Shown one piece after another: positions 48,435 to 57,019 of a stretch of DNA of 64,000 nucleotides. The stretch's first letter is position 1. Each line of letters begins with the position of its first letter. The notes under the pieces were generated by a model that ran no database searches, was not told the origin of the DNA, and saw nothing but the letters and a program-made list of their open reading frames with translations. Origin of the DNA: Mesorhizobium helmanticense (GTDB lineage: Bacteria > Pseudomonadota > Alphaproteobacteria > Rhizobiales > Rhizobiaceae); the NCBI RefSeq assembly GCF_003034915.1, contig NZ_PZJX01000007.1, positions 1-64,000 on the forward strand. Direction: 5' to 3'. The position numbers and the translations under genes are program-made.

Positions 48435-50543
48435 ATGCGTCCTTCCATCCTTGATCCGCTGTTCGTCCCGATCACTTCGCTTGCCGGCGTCGGGCCGAAG
48501 GTGGGCGCGTTGATCGAGAAAGTGGTGGCCGCCGATCTTGGCGACCGTGCCGCGCGCGCCGGCGACCTCCTGTTCGTGCTGCCCAATACCGTCATCGACC
48601 GCCGCAACCGGCCGGGCATAGCGCTGGCGCCGGCGGGCGCCATCGTCACCCTCGATGTGCGCATCGACCGCCACCAGCCGCCGCCGCGCGGCAACAGATC
48701 GGTGCCGTACCGGGTCTACGCCCATGACGATACCGGCGAGATCGCGCTGACCTTCTTCCATGCGCACGCCACCTACCTCGAAAAAGCGATGCCCGAGGGC
48801 GAGCATGTCGTGGTCTCCGGCCGCATGGAATGGTTCAACGGCCGCCCGACCATGGTCCATCCCGACCATATCGCGCTGGCCAACGACGCCGAAAACCTGC
48901 CGCTGGTCGAGCCGGTCTATCCGCTGACCGCTGGGCTCTCGGGAAAAGTGCTGCGCCGGGCGATCGGCCAGGCGCTCGGCCGCCTGCCGGAACTGCCGGA
49001 ATGGCAGGATGAGGCGTTCATGCGCCGCCAGACTTTCCCAGCCTTCGGTGACGCACTCGCCCGCGTTCACTATCCGGCGGACCCGATCGATGTCGCCATC
49101 GAGGGGCCGGCGTGGCGGCGGCTTGCCTATGACGAGTTGCTGGCCGGCCAGGTATCGCTGGCGCTGGTGCGGGCTAAAGTCCGCCGCCTGTCCGGCAGGC
49201 CGCTGATCGGCGACGGCCGCATCGTCGACAAGCTGCGCGCGGCCCTGCCCTATTCGCTTACTGCCAGCCAGGAATTCGCGCTCGCCGAGATCAACGCCGA
49301 TCTTGCCGATCCCGAACGCATGCTGCGGCTTTTGCAGGGCGATGTCGGCTCTGGCAAGACGGTGGTGGCACTGCTTGCGATGGCACGCGCCGTCGAGGCC
49401 GGCGGCCAGGCGGCCTTGATGGCGCCGACAGAAATCCTGGCGCGCCAGCATCTTGCGACCATCACACCCCTGGCTGAACGCGCAGGATTGCGCGTCGCCA
49501 TCCTCACCGGCCGTGAAAAGGGCCGCGAACGCGCCGACACGCTGGCCGGCCTTGCCAGCGGCGAGATCGACATCGTCGTCGGCACCCATGCGCTGTTCCA
49601 GGAAACCGTGACCTTTCACGATCTCGTCTTCGCCGTCATCGACGAACAGCACCGCTTCGGCGTCCATCAACGCCTTGCCATCACCGCCAAGGGCGACGCA
49701 CCCGATATGTTGGTGATGACGGCGACGCCGATCCCGCGCACGCTGGTACTGACCGCTTTCGGCGACATGGACGTATCGAAACTGACCGAAAAACCGTCCG
49801 GCCGCCAGCCGATCCGCACCGTCACCCTGCCGCTGGAGCGGCTCGACGAACTCATCGGCCGTATGCTCGACGCCGTCGCCGACGGGCAGAAGATCTACTG
49901 GATCTGTCCGTTGGTCGAGGAATCCGAAGAAATCAAGCTGATGTCGGCCGAGGATCGCTTTGCCGCGCTGAAGCCGTTGTTCGGCGACCGGATCGGCCTC
50001 GTGCATGGCCGCATGAAGGGCGCTGACAAGGACGAGGCGATGCGCGCCTTCAAGCAGGGCGAGACCCGCATCCTGATCGCCACCACGGTTATCGAGGTCG
50101 GTGTCGACGTACCGGATGCGACGATCATGGTCATCGAGCACGCCGAACGCTTCGGCCTTGCCCAGCTGCATCAGTTGCGCGGACGGGTCGGACGCGGCGA
50201 CAAACCGTCGTCCTGCGTACTGCTCTACAAGGACCCGCTCGGCGAGACGGCCAAACGCCGGCTGTCAGTGATGCGCGAGACCGAGGACGGTTTTCGCATC
50301 GCCGAGGAGGACCTGAAACTGCGCGGCGAAGGCGAGTTGCTGGGCACCCGCCAGTCCGGCACGCCGGGCTTCCAGGTGGCGCGCATCGAGGCGCATGCCG
50401 ACCTGCTGGAGGCCGCCCGCGACGACGCGCGGCTGATCCTGTCGCGCGATCCGGAACTGCAATCCGAACGCGGTACCGCGCTTCGGCTGCTGCTCTATTT
50501 GTTCGGCCGCGACGAGGCGGTGCGACTGCTGCGCGCCGGCTGA
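48435..50543 (+). CDS. recG: ATP-dependent DNA helicase RecG
   Basis: A 702-residue branch-migrating helicase. The N-terminal wedge domain is followed by helicase motifs GDVGSGKTVVAL, DEQHRFG, TATPIPRT and the late QLRGRVGRG. It remodels stalled forks and Holliday junctions. Its last 49 bases overlap the convergent DUF502 gene. It is divergent from sdhE across a 92-base gap. Confidence 0.96.
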   Translation: MRPSILDPLFVPITSLAGVGPKVGALIEKVVAADLGDRAARAGDLLFVLPNTVIDRRNRPGIALAPAGAIVTLDVRIDRHQPPPRGNRSVPYRVYAHDDTGEIALTFFHAHATYLEKAMPEGEHVVVSGRMEWFNGRPTMVHPDHIALANDAENLPLVEPVYPLTAGLSGKVLRRAIGQALGRLPELPEWQDEAFMRRQTFPAFGDALARVHYPADPIDVAIEGPAWRRLAYDELLAGQVSLALVRAKVRRLSGRPLIGDGRIVDKLRAALPYSLTASQEFALAEINADLADPERMLRLLQGDVGSGKTVVALLAMARAVEAGGQAALMAPTEILARQHLATITPLAERAGLRVAILTGREKGRERADTLAGLASGEIDIVVGTHALFQETVTFHDLVFAVIDEQHRFGVHQRLAITAKGDAPDMLVMTATPIPRTLVLTAFGDMDVSKLTEKPSGRQPIRTVTLPLERLDELIGRMLDAVADGQKIYWICPLVEESEEIKLMSAEDRFAALKPLFGDRIGLVHGRMKGADKDEAMRAFKQGETRILIATTVIEVGVDVPDATIMVIEHAERFGLAQLHQLRGRVGRGDKPSSCVLLYKDPLGETAKRRLSVMRETEDGFRIAEEDLKLRGEGELLGTRQSGTPGFQVARIEAHADLLEAARDDARLILSRDPELQSERGTALRLLLYLFGRDEAVRLLRAG

Positions 50544-51253
50544 GGTCCGGCGCCGAGCGGCGGATTGGCAAGCGGACCGTCAATCCGCTCGCCGTTCAAC
50601 GTCACCACCTTGGCCTTGACCTCCGGCGCCACCAATCCGGCCGAGACGATCAGCCTGGCGCCGTCCTCGATCGTCATGTCGAGCAGCACGATGTCGGATT
50701 TAAGCACATACATCAGGAAGCCGGTGGTCGGGTTCGGCGTGCAGGGCATGAACACGGCAACCAGCGGATCGCCTTCCTGGTCGAGCTTCTGATTGATCTC
50801 GGTTTCCTTCTCGCTGGCGACGAAAACCAGAGACCAGACGCCCTTGCGCGGATATTCGACCAAGCCGACCTGCCGGAACATGTCGCCCTTGTTGGACAGC
50901 ACGGTCTGGAAGATCTGCTTCAGCGAGCCGTAGATGCCGCGCACCAGCGGCATGCGGCCAAGCAGGCGCTCGCCGAAATTGACGATGGCGCGGCCAACGA
51001 TGTTGGCGGTCATGAAACCGATCAGCGTGATCAGGATCAGAGCGACGATCAGCCCGAAACCCGGAACCGGGAACGGCAGGTAGGTGTCCGGGCTGTAGCG
51101 CGCGGGAATATAGGGTTTTACCCAGGAATCGACCCAGCCGATGAAGGACCATGCGATGTAGGCGGTGATCGCCAGCGGCGCGCAGACGATGAAGCCGGTC
51201 AGGAAATAGTTCCGCAGCCGGGTCATGCCTGAAGTTCTGGGAGCATCGGACAT
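50495..51253 (-). CDS. DUF502 membrane protein
   Basis: A 252-residue protein with two membrane helices (about residues 17-40 and 66-88) and the DUF502 core RMPLVRGIYGSLKQIFQT and FVASEKETEIN. A long soluble part and a Ser/Arg-rich tail follow. The function is unknown, though the family is widespread beside recG and glmS in this group. It overlaps recG by 49 bases in the tail-to-tail direction. Confidence 0.9.
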   Translation of the reverse strand: MSDAPRTSGMTRLRNYFLTGFIVCAPLAITAYIAWSFIGWVDSWVKPYIPARYSPDTYLPFPVPGFGLIVALILITLIGFMTANIVGRAIVNFGERLLGRMPLVRGIYGSLKQIFQTVLSNKGDMFRQVGLVEYPRKGVWSLVFVASEKETEINQKLDQEGDPLVAVFMPCTPNPTTGFLMYVLKSDIVLLDMTIEDGARLIVSAGLVAPEVKAKVVTLNGERIDGPLANPPLGAGPQPARSSRTASSRPNK

Positions 51254-51336
51254 GGTTCACACCGCGGCGCAGGTTTGCAGCGCGACATTAATGAACCGGA
51301 AGGCGCTTTGGAATTGCGAAGTTTTTAAACGACGCC

Positions 51337-53160
51337 CTATTCCACCGTCACCGATTTTGCCAGATTGCGGGGCTGGTCGACGTCGGTGCCCATGAACACG
51401 GCGGTGAAATAGGCGAGCATCTGGATCGGCAGCGCGTAAATGATCGGCGAGATGATTTCCGGCACCTCGGGCAGGATGATCGTCTCCATCGTCTTGACGC
51501 TGGATTGTGCCGCACCCTTGCTGTCGGTAATCAGGATGATCTTGCCGCCGCGCGCCGCCACTTCCTGCATGTTCGACACGGTCTTTTCGAAGATGCGGTC
51601 ATGCGGGGCGATCACGATCACCGGCATGTTCTCGTCGATCAGCGCGATCGGCCCGTGCTTCAGCTCGCCCGCGGCATAGCCCTCGGCGTGAATATAGGAA
51701 ATCTCCTTGAGCTTCAGCGCGCCTTCCATGGCCAGCGGAAAATTGGTGTCGCGGCCGAGATAGAGCACATCGGTGTAGCGTGACAGTTCGCGCGCGATCT
51801 GTTCGATCTGCCCGTCGAGCTTGAGCACCTGGTTGGCATAGCGCGGCGCCTCGGACAGTTCACGCACCAGTTTCTTTTCCTGATCGCGCGAAAGCGTTCC
51901 GCGCGCCGCCCCAGCCCGCACGGCAAGCGAGGCCAGCACCGACAACTGGCAGGTGAAGGCCTTGGTCGAGGCGACGCCGATCTCCGGCCCGGCCAGTGTC
52001 GGCAGGATGACGTCGGATTCGCGCGCCATCGTCGATTCGCGCACATTGACGACCGCGCCGATCTTCATGCCGGCCTTGCGGCAATAGCGCAGCGAGGCCA
52101 GCGTGTCGGCGGTCTCGCCCGATTGCGAGATGAAGAAGGCGGCGTCGTTCTTCGACAGCGGCATTTCGCGGTAGCGAAATTCCGAGGCGACATCGATATC
52201 GACCGGCAGCCGCGCATAGCGCTCGAACCAGTATTTGCTGATCAGGCCGGCCAGATAGGCGGTGCCGCAGGCCGAAATCGCCAGCCGGTCGATCTTGGCA
52301 AAGTCAAAAGGCAGGTCGAGCGGCTTCGAGACGCCACCGACAAAATCCACATAATGCGCCAGGGTGTGCGAGATGACTTCGGGCTGCTCATGGATTTCCT
52401 TTTCCATGAAATGGCGCCGGTTGCCCTTGTCGACCATGAAGGACGTGCTGAGCGACTGCTGGCGCTTGCGGTCGACCTTGTTGCCCTCCATGTCGAAGAT
52501 GGCGATCTCGTTGCGGCGCACCACCGCCCAGTCGCCGTCCTCCAGATAGGTGATCGTATTGGTGAACGGGGCAAGGGCGATGGCGTCGGAGCCCAGAAAC
52601 ATCTCGCCATCGCCATGGCCGACGGCCAGCGGCGGGCCGTTGCGTGCGCCGACGATCAGGTCCTCGTCGCCTTTGAACATGATGGCCAGCGCAAAGGCGC
52701 CTTCCAGCCGCTTCAGCGCCTGGTGCGCGGCCTCGACCGGCTTCAGGCCCCTGGCCAGTTCGCGCGCCACCAGATGGGCGACGACCTCGGTGTCGGTCTG
52801 CGACGAGAACGTATAGCCGTCGCGCATCAGTTCATCGCGCAATTCGGCGAAATTCTCGATAATGCCGTTGTGGACGATGGCGACGCCGTCGGAAAAATGC
52901 GGATGCGCATTGGTCTCGTTCGGCACGCCATGCGTCGCCCAGCGCGTGTGGCCGATGCCGATCGTGCCGGCGAGCGGTTCTTCCTTCAGCCGGCGCTCGA
53001 GATTGATCAGCTTGCCCTCGGCGCGGCGGCGCCCAAGCTGGCCATGCTCGACGGTGGCGACGCCGGCCGAATCGTAGCCGCGATATTCCAGCCGTTTCAA
53101 CGCGTCGACGATGAGCGGCGCCACCGGCGAGTGACCTACAATTCCAACGATACCGCACAT
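51337..53160 (-). CDS. glmS: Glutamine--fructose-6-phosphate transaminase (isomerizing)
   Basis: A 607-residue enzyme making glucosamine 6-phosphate. The N-terminal Cys2 nucleophile is in MCGIVGIVG, followed by a class II glutaminase domain and two SIS sugar domains (SACGTAYLAG and the VASTKAFTCQL stretch). It ends with the family's KSVTVE. It is the committed step toward peptidoglycan and lipid A amino sugars. Its gene lies near glmU but a small plus-strand gene separates them. Confidence 0.97.
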   Translation of the reverse strand: MCGIVGIVGHSPVAPLIVDALKRLEYRGYDSAGVATVEHGQLGRRRAEGKLINLERRLKEEPLAGTIGIGHTRWATHGVPNETNAHPHFSDGVAIVHNGIIENFAELRDELMRDGYTFSSQTDTEVVAHLVARELARGLKPVEAAHQALKRLEGAFALAIMFKGDEDLIVGARNGPPLAVGHGDGEMFLGSDAIALAPFTNTITYLEDGDWAVVRRNEIAIFDMEGNKVDRKRQQSLSTSFMVDKGNRRHFMEKEIHEQPEVISHTLAHYVDFVGGVSKPLDLPFDFAKIDRLAISACGTAYLAGLISKYWFERYARLPVDIDVASEFRYREMPLSKNDAAFFISQSGETADTLASLRYCRKAGMKIGAVVNVRESTMARESDVILPTLAGPEIGVASTKAFTCQLSVLASLAVRAGAARGTLSRDQEKKLVRELSEAPRYANQVLKLDGQIEQIARELSRYTDVLYLGRDTNFPLAMEGALKLKEISYIHAEGYAAGELKHGPIALIDENMPVIVIAPHDRIFEKTVSNMQEVAARGGKIILITDSKGAAQSSVKTMETIILPEVPEIISPIIYALPIQMLAYFTAVFMGTDVDQPRNLAKSVTVE

Positions 53161-53387
53161 TGCCGTTTGCCCCCATTGGCCGCGGAAACCCAGCGCTATT
53201 TAGGGACGGCCGGGGTGCCGCGAAAGTCACATTGCATTTCGTCGCGTATCAGCCGCGACGGTTCTTGCACAGATGCACCATGACACGGCGCACTTGCAAT
53301 CCGGTTACCGCGATCGCTCGGTTTCTTCGTGAACGCATGCTATTCCGTGTCTGTGGTTCTGAAATCCATCAAAGACATGATGCGGTC

Positions 53388-53771
53388 ATGACTGAACAAA
53401 TCGACACAGTGACGCTTTGGCGTCCGGTTGGACCTAAAGAGCTGAAACTGATTGAAAGGTTGGGCATGCGGGCGTTTCCGCCGCGCCTTCCCGAGCAACC
53501 TATTTTTTACCCTGTTCTATCCGAAGACTATGCCGTGCAGATCGCGCGTGACTGGAACGTACCAGCCAGCGGCTCGAGATTCGTCACCCGGTTTGAGGTC
53601 CTGAAGGATTTTCTCGACCGCTATCGGGTCGAACATGCCGGCAGCAAGGCTCATCTGGAATACTGGATTCCTGCCGAAGACCTCCCTGATTTCAACAAGG
53701 CAATTGTCGGCAGGATCAAAGTGACTGCTGCTTTCGGCGAGCATACGAACCAGCCGACTGACGACCCGTGA
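53388..53771 (+). CDS. Conserved protein of unknown function between glmS and glmU
   Basis: A 127-residue soluble protein. The segment TLWRPVGPKELKLIE followed by FPPRLPEQPIFYPVL and the EYWIPAEDLPDFN stretch marks a small conserved family found scattered in many bacterial phyla, sometimes labelled ADP-ribosylation/crystallin J1-like in databases without evidence. No catalytic motif is obvious. The ATG at 53388 starts at the conserved part; the longer open frame upstream is unlikely to be coding. Its stop codon abuts the stop of the convergent glmU exactly. Its AT-richer codon use and position suggest insertion. Confidence 0.72.
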   Translation: MTEQIDTVTLWRPVGPKELKLIERLGMRAFPPRLPEQPIFYPVLSEDYAVQIARDWNVPASGSRFVTRFEVLKDFLDRYRVEHAGSKAHLEYWIPAEDLPDFNKAIVGRIKVTAAFGEHTNQPTDDP

Positions 53772-55136
53772 TTATCCAGCGGCTTTCTTCGCCGCCGCGG
53801 CCGAGGCAAAACGCTCGCGCAGTTCCTTGCCTTTGCCGGCCAGCGTCCTCTGGCGGGCGCGGCCGAAGGCCAGCGCGTCTTCGGGCACGCTTTCGGTGAT
53901 GACGCTGCCCGAGGCGATGTAACCGCCCTTGCCGATCGTGACAGGCGCCACCAGCGAGGAGTTCGAACCGATGAAGGCGCCTTCGCCGATATCGGTGAAG
54001 AATTTCGAATAGCCGTCATAGTTGCAGGTGATGGTGCCGGCGCCGATATTGGCGCCGGCGCCGATGCGCGCGTCGCCGATATAGGTCAGGTGATTGACCT
54101 TGGCGCCCTCCTCGATAACAGCCTGCTTGACCTCGCAGAAATTGCCGACCTTAGCCTTTTGCTTCAGGTCAGCACCGGGCCGCAGCCGGGCGAACGGACC
54201 GACATCGCAATTCGAGGCGATGGTGGCACCTTCGATATGGCTGAAGGCATGGATCTTCGCGCCCTCGGCGATCTTCACTCCCGGCCCGAACCAGACATTG
54301 GGTTCGACGATCGTATCGGCGCCGATTTCGGTGTCATGCGAGAAGAACACGGTTTCCGGAGCGATCAATGTGACGCCCGACAGCATCGCCTCGCGCCGCC
54401 GGCGCGTCTGCCAGATGCCTTCGGCCCCGGCAAGTTCTGCGCGGTTGTTGATGCCGAGCGCATTCTCGAAACTAGCCTCCGAGGCAACGACATCAAGGCC
54501 CTGCGCGGCGGCGATCTCGACAATGTCGGTAAGGTAGTATTCGCCCTTGGCGTTGTGGTGGCCGACGGCGTCGAGCAGCTTCAGTGCCTGCTTGCCGGCC
54601 ACCGCCATCATCCCGGCATTGCAGAAGGTGATCTTCTTCTCCTCGTCGGTGCAGTCCTTCTCCTCGCGGATGGCCAAGAGCTTGCCGGCCTTTTCGATCA
54701 GGCGGCCATAGCCGGCAGGGTTGGGCGGGCGGAAGCCGATGACGACCACGGCAGCACCTTTTGCCAGCTTCAGGCGCGCGGCGATCAGCACTGCCGGATC
54801 GATCAGCGGCGTGTCGCCGAACATGACGAGAATATCGTCGTAACCCCTTGATATCGCATCGCGAGCGGCCAGAACGGCATGCGCGGTGCCGAGCCGTTTC
54901 TCCTGCACGAAGCTCTCCGCCTTCGGCGCGAATTTCTGCGCCGCCTTGCGCATTTCCTCCGCCCCGTGGCCGATGACCAGCGCCTGATCGCCGGCGCCGG
55001 CAGCCTCGGCCGCCTTCACGACATGGGCAACCATCGGCAGGCCGGCGATTTTATGCAGCACCTTGGGCAACGCACTCTTCATGCGCGTCCCTTCACCGGC
55101 GGCAAGGATGACGGACAGGCAGGATCTCTGGCTCAT
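53772..55136 (-). CDS. glmU: Bifunctional UDP-GlcNAc pyrophosphorylase / GlcN-1-P acetyltransferase
   Basis: A 454-residue enzyme. The N-terminal uridyltransferase has [18 protein letters not shown]; the C-terminal half is a left-handed beta helix with hexapeptide repeats (for example [13 protein letters not shown]). It acetylates and uridylylates glucosamine 1-phosphate for cell wall and lipid A precursors. The length is normal for alphaproteobacteria. A promoter with a 17-base spacer lies 40-70 bases upstream. Confidence 0.97.
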   Translation of the reverse strand: MSQRSCLSVILAAGEGTRMKSALPKVLHKIAGLPMVAHVVKAAEAAGAGDQALVIGHGAEEMRKAAQKFAPKAESFVQEKRLGTAHAVLAARDAISRGYDDILVMFGDTPLIDPAVLIAARLKLAKGAAVVVIGFRPPNPAGYGRLIEKAGKLLAIREEKDCTDEEKKITFCNAGMMAVAGKQALKLLDAVGHHNAKGEYYLTDIVEIAAAQGLDVVASEASFENALGINNRAELAGAEGIWQTRRRREAMLSGVTLIAPETVFFSHDTEIGADTIVEPNVWFGPGVKIAEGAKIHAFSHIEGATIASNCDVGPFARLRPGADLKQKAKVGNFCEVKQAVIEEGAKVNHLTYIGDARIGAGANIGAGTITCNYDGYSKFFTDIGEGAFIGSNSSLVAPVTIGKGGYIASGSVITESVPEDALAFGRARQRTLAGKGKELRERFASAAAAKKAAG

Positions 55137-55174
55137 GGAGGGACAACCGTATGAAAGGGATCAGGAATTGGGAC

Positions 55175-55203
55175 TATCTAGCATTGGCGCCATGTTGCAC
55201 CAA
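55175..55203 (-). promoter_or_regulatory. Predicted promoter of glmU
   Basis: On the minus strand TTGGTG (55203-55198) and TAGATA (55180-55175) are 17 bases apart. A 7-base inverted repeat (GCATTGG, 55181-55187, with CCAATGC, 55200-55206) overlaps the -35 and spacer and could bind a regulator. Confidence 0.5.
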
Positions 55204-55298
55204 TGCGGTTAAATTCCGGTGAGATGGTCGAGCAACTGACTTTTCAGTAGGTCTAAAGGTCAATCCAACGCGCTGGCAAGGGCCTGCGTCCGGGTGAC

Positions 55299-56045
55299 CT
55301 ACCCCAACTGTCCCAGCACCGGGAAATTCTCCAGCAGCCAGTAGGAGGCGGCCTGGACGCCGCCGGTGAGGAAAAACACGCCCGCGACGACCAGCAGCGC
55401 GCCGATGGCCTTCTCGACGCGGCCGAGATGGACGCGGAATTTGCCGAGGAAACGCATGAAAGCGCCGGAAAATAGTGCCGCGATCAGGAACGGTATGCCG
55501 AGGCCGAGCGAATAGGCGGCGAGCAGCAGCGCGCCCTCGCCCACCGTCTCGCGGCCGCCGGCCAGCGTCAGGATCGGCCCCAGCACCGGTCCGATGCAGG
55601 GCGTCCAGCCGAAGGCGAAGGCCAGTCCCATGACATAGGCGGCGATCATGCTGGCCGGTTTTCCCTGTGACTGGAAGCGCGCCTCGCGCGACAAAAGCGG
55701 GATGCGCAATATGCCGAGGAAATTCAACCCCATCAGGATGATGAGCACGCCGGCGGCCATCGCCAGCGGTTCCTGCCAGACACGCAGCCAATGGCCGATG
55801 GTCGAGGCGCCGGCGCCAAGCGAGACGAAGACGGTGGAAAAGCCGAGCACGAAGGCGATCGAGGAGAAAAGCAGCGCGCCTCGCGTGCCTTCGCGCGCCG
55901 TGAGGCCGGTCTCGCCACGGAAATCGTCGACCGAGACGCCGGCCATGTAGCAGAGATAGGGCGGCACCAGCGGCAATACGCAAGGCGACAGGAACGAGAT
56001 CGCTCCCGCGCCGATCGCGCTGACATAGCCGATGTCCAGTGCCAC
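55299..56045 (-). CDS. Cytochrome c biogenesis protein CcdA
   Basis: A 248-residue membrane protein of the CcdA/DsbD-gamma family with six helices. The two redox cysteines are seen as LSPCVLPL near residue 19 and WTPCIGP near the middle. It passes electrons from cytoplasmic thioredoxin to periplasmic thiols for cytochrome c maturation. The GTG at 56045 has a GGAG site 8 bases upstream; a longer open frame upstream contains a low-complexity Arg/Lys stretch and is unlikely. No ResA/CcmG partner is adjacent. Confidence 0.88.
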   Translation of the reverse strand: MALDIGYVSAIGAGAISFLSPCVLPLVPPYLCYMAGVSVDDFRGETGLTAREGTRGALLFSSIAFVLGFSTVFVSLGAGASTIGHWLRVWQEPLAMAAGVLIILMGLNFLGILRIPLLSREARFQSQGKPASMIAAYVMGLAFAFGWTPCIGPVLGPILTLAGGRETVGEGALLLAAYSLGLGIPFLIAALFSGAFMRFLGKFRVHLGRVEKAIGALLVVAGVFFLTGGVQAASYWLLENFPVLGQLG

Positions 56046-56272
56046 TTCAGTCTCCCTGTGTTTGCGCCGCCTGTATTTCCGCCGCTTGTGTTTGCGCTGC
56101 CATATAGCCGCGACCGCGTCGGTCCGCCAATCACCATCGCGTGGCAAGTCGTCGCCGTGCCCTGAAGACCTGGCCAACAGAATTGCGGGAAGAATGCACC
56201 GGCATGTTGCGTTGACTGGCGAGAGGCGCGCGATTCCCCACGCGCTTCTGTGAACCACCCGAGGAGATTCCC

Positions 56273-56650
56273 ATGAGAACGATCACAGTCGGGCTGGCGG
56301 TGCTTTTGCTCGCCACCGCCGCGTCCCATGCCGCCGAAGCCTGGAAGGAAGCCGACGTCGGCGGCGCCAAGATCTATACCGACGCCAACGGCATGACGCT
56401 TTACACCTACGACAAGGACGAGAAGGGCAAGTCGAACTGCTACGACAAATGCGCCACCAACTGGCCACCGCTCAAGGCGGAAGCCGACGCCAAGGCCGAG
56501 GGCGAATGGACAGTCGTCGACCGCACCGACGGCAGCAAGATGTGGGCCTATGACGGCAAGCCGGTCTATACGTTCATCAAGGACGAAAAGGCCGGCGATG
56601 TGGCCGGCGACGGCGTCGGCGGCGTCTGGCACGTCGTCAAGGCCGACTAG
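56273..56650 (+). CDS. Secreted repeat protein (lipoprotein_15/COG4315 type)
   Basis: A 125-residue protein with a signal peptide (cleavage near residue 21, HAAEA) and two copies of the short repeat typical of the family: GMTLYTYDKD followed by CYDKCATNWPPL, and the later PVYTFIKDEKAGDV. No lipobox Cys is seen at the cleavage site, so it is probably a soluble periplasmic protein. The function is unknown. Confidence 0.82.
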   Translation: MRTITVGLAVLLLATAASHAAEAWKEADVGGAKIYTDANGMTLYTYDKDEKGKSNCYDKCATNWPPLKAEADAKAEGEWTVVDRTDGSKMWAYDGKPVYTFIKDEKAGDVAGDGVGGVWHVVKAD

Positions 56651-57019
56651 AGGCCTCAATGCGGCTTCCCGCCCGCCGGCGGGACATGCCGGTCGCCGGG
56701 CATCACCATGCAGCCGGCGGCCGGCTTCTGTTTGTGGACCGTGTCGCCCGTTCCCGGCGCGGCATTCCGGCCGGTTCTCCCTCGACTCGCTGGAAATTCC
56801 GGGCCGTTTCGGCGACCGGGGCGGCGCGCCATCGCCACCAGCCGGAATTCTGTGATTTCCATCATACACTCTAAGAGTGTATTACCGCGGGCATCCCCGC
56901 ATTTTGGGCGCTTGCCCTTGACCGGATGCAAAAGCGCGGCCATGTGAGCGACAAATTATGCGAGATTTCGTCGCGCGCAGCGGAATTCTTCTGCCGCATC
57001 ACAACTGATATGAGACCTC
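56651..57019. other. Intergenic region before topA
   Basis: This 369-base gap holds an inverted repeat at 56864-56882 and GC-rich stretches, including a CCCGCCGGCGGG palindrome near 56670. A minus-strand open frame (56656-56865) starts at the inverted repeat but has no recognisable family or ribosome site. I cannot place a strong topA promoter. Confidence 0.5.
56864..56882. promoter_or_regulatory. Inverted repeat, possible operator
   Basis: ATACACTC (56864-56871) and GAGTGTAT (56875-56882) form perfect 8-base arms around TAA. The site is about 140 bases before topA. Its AT-rich ends and short spacer resemble a dimeric repressor site. Confidence 0.5.

Noticed and set aside
56656..56865. Minus-strand open frame of about 69 codons starting at the inverted repeat before topA
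   Set aside because: It has no recognisable family or clear ribosome site, and a Pro/Gly/Arg-rich composition typical of GC-rich noise.
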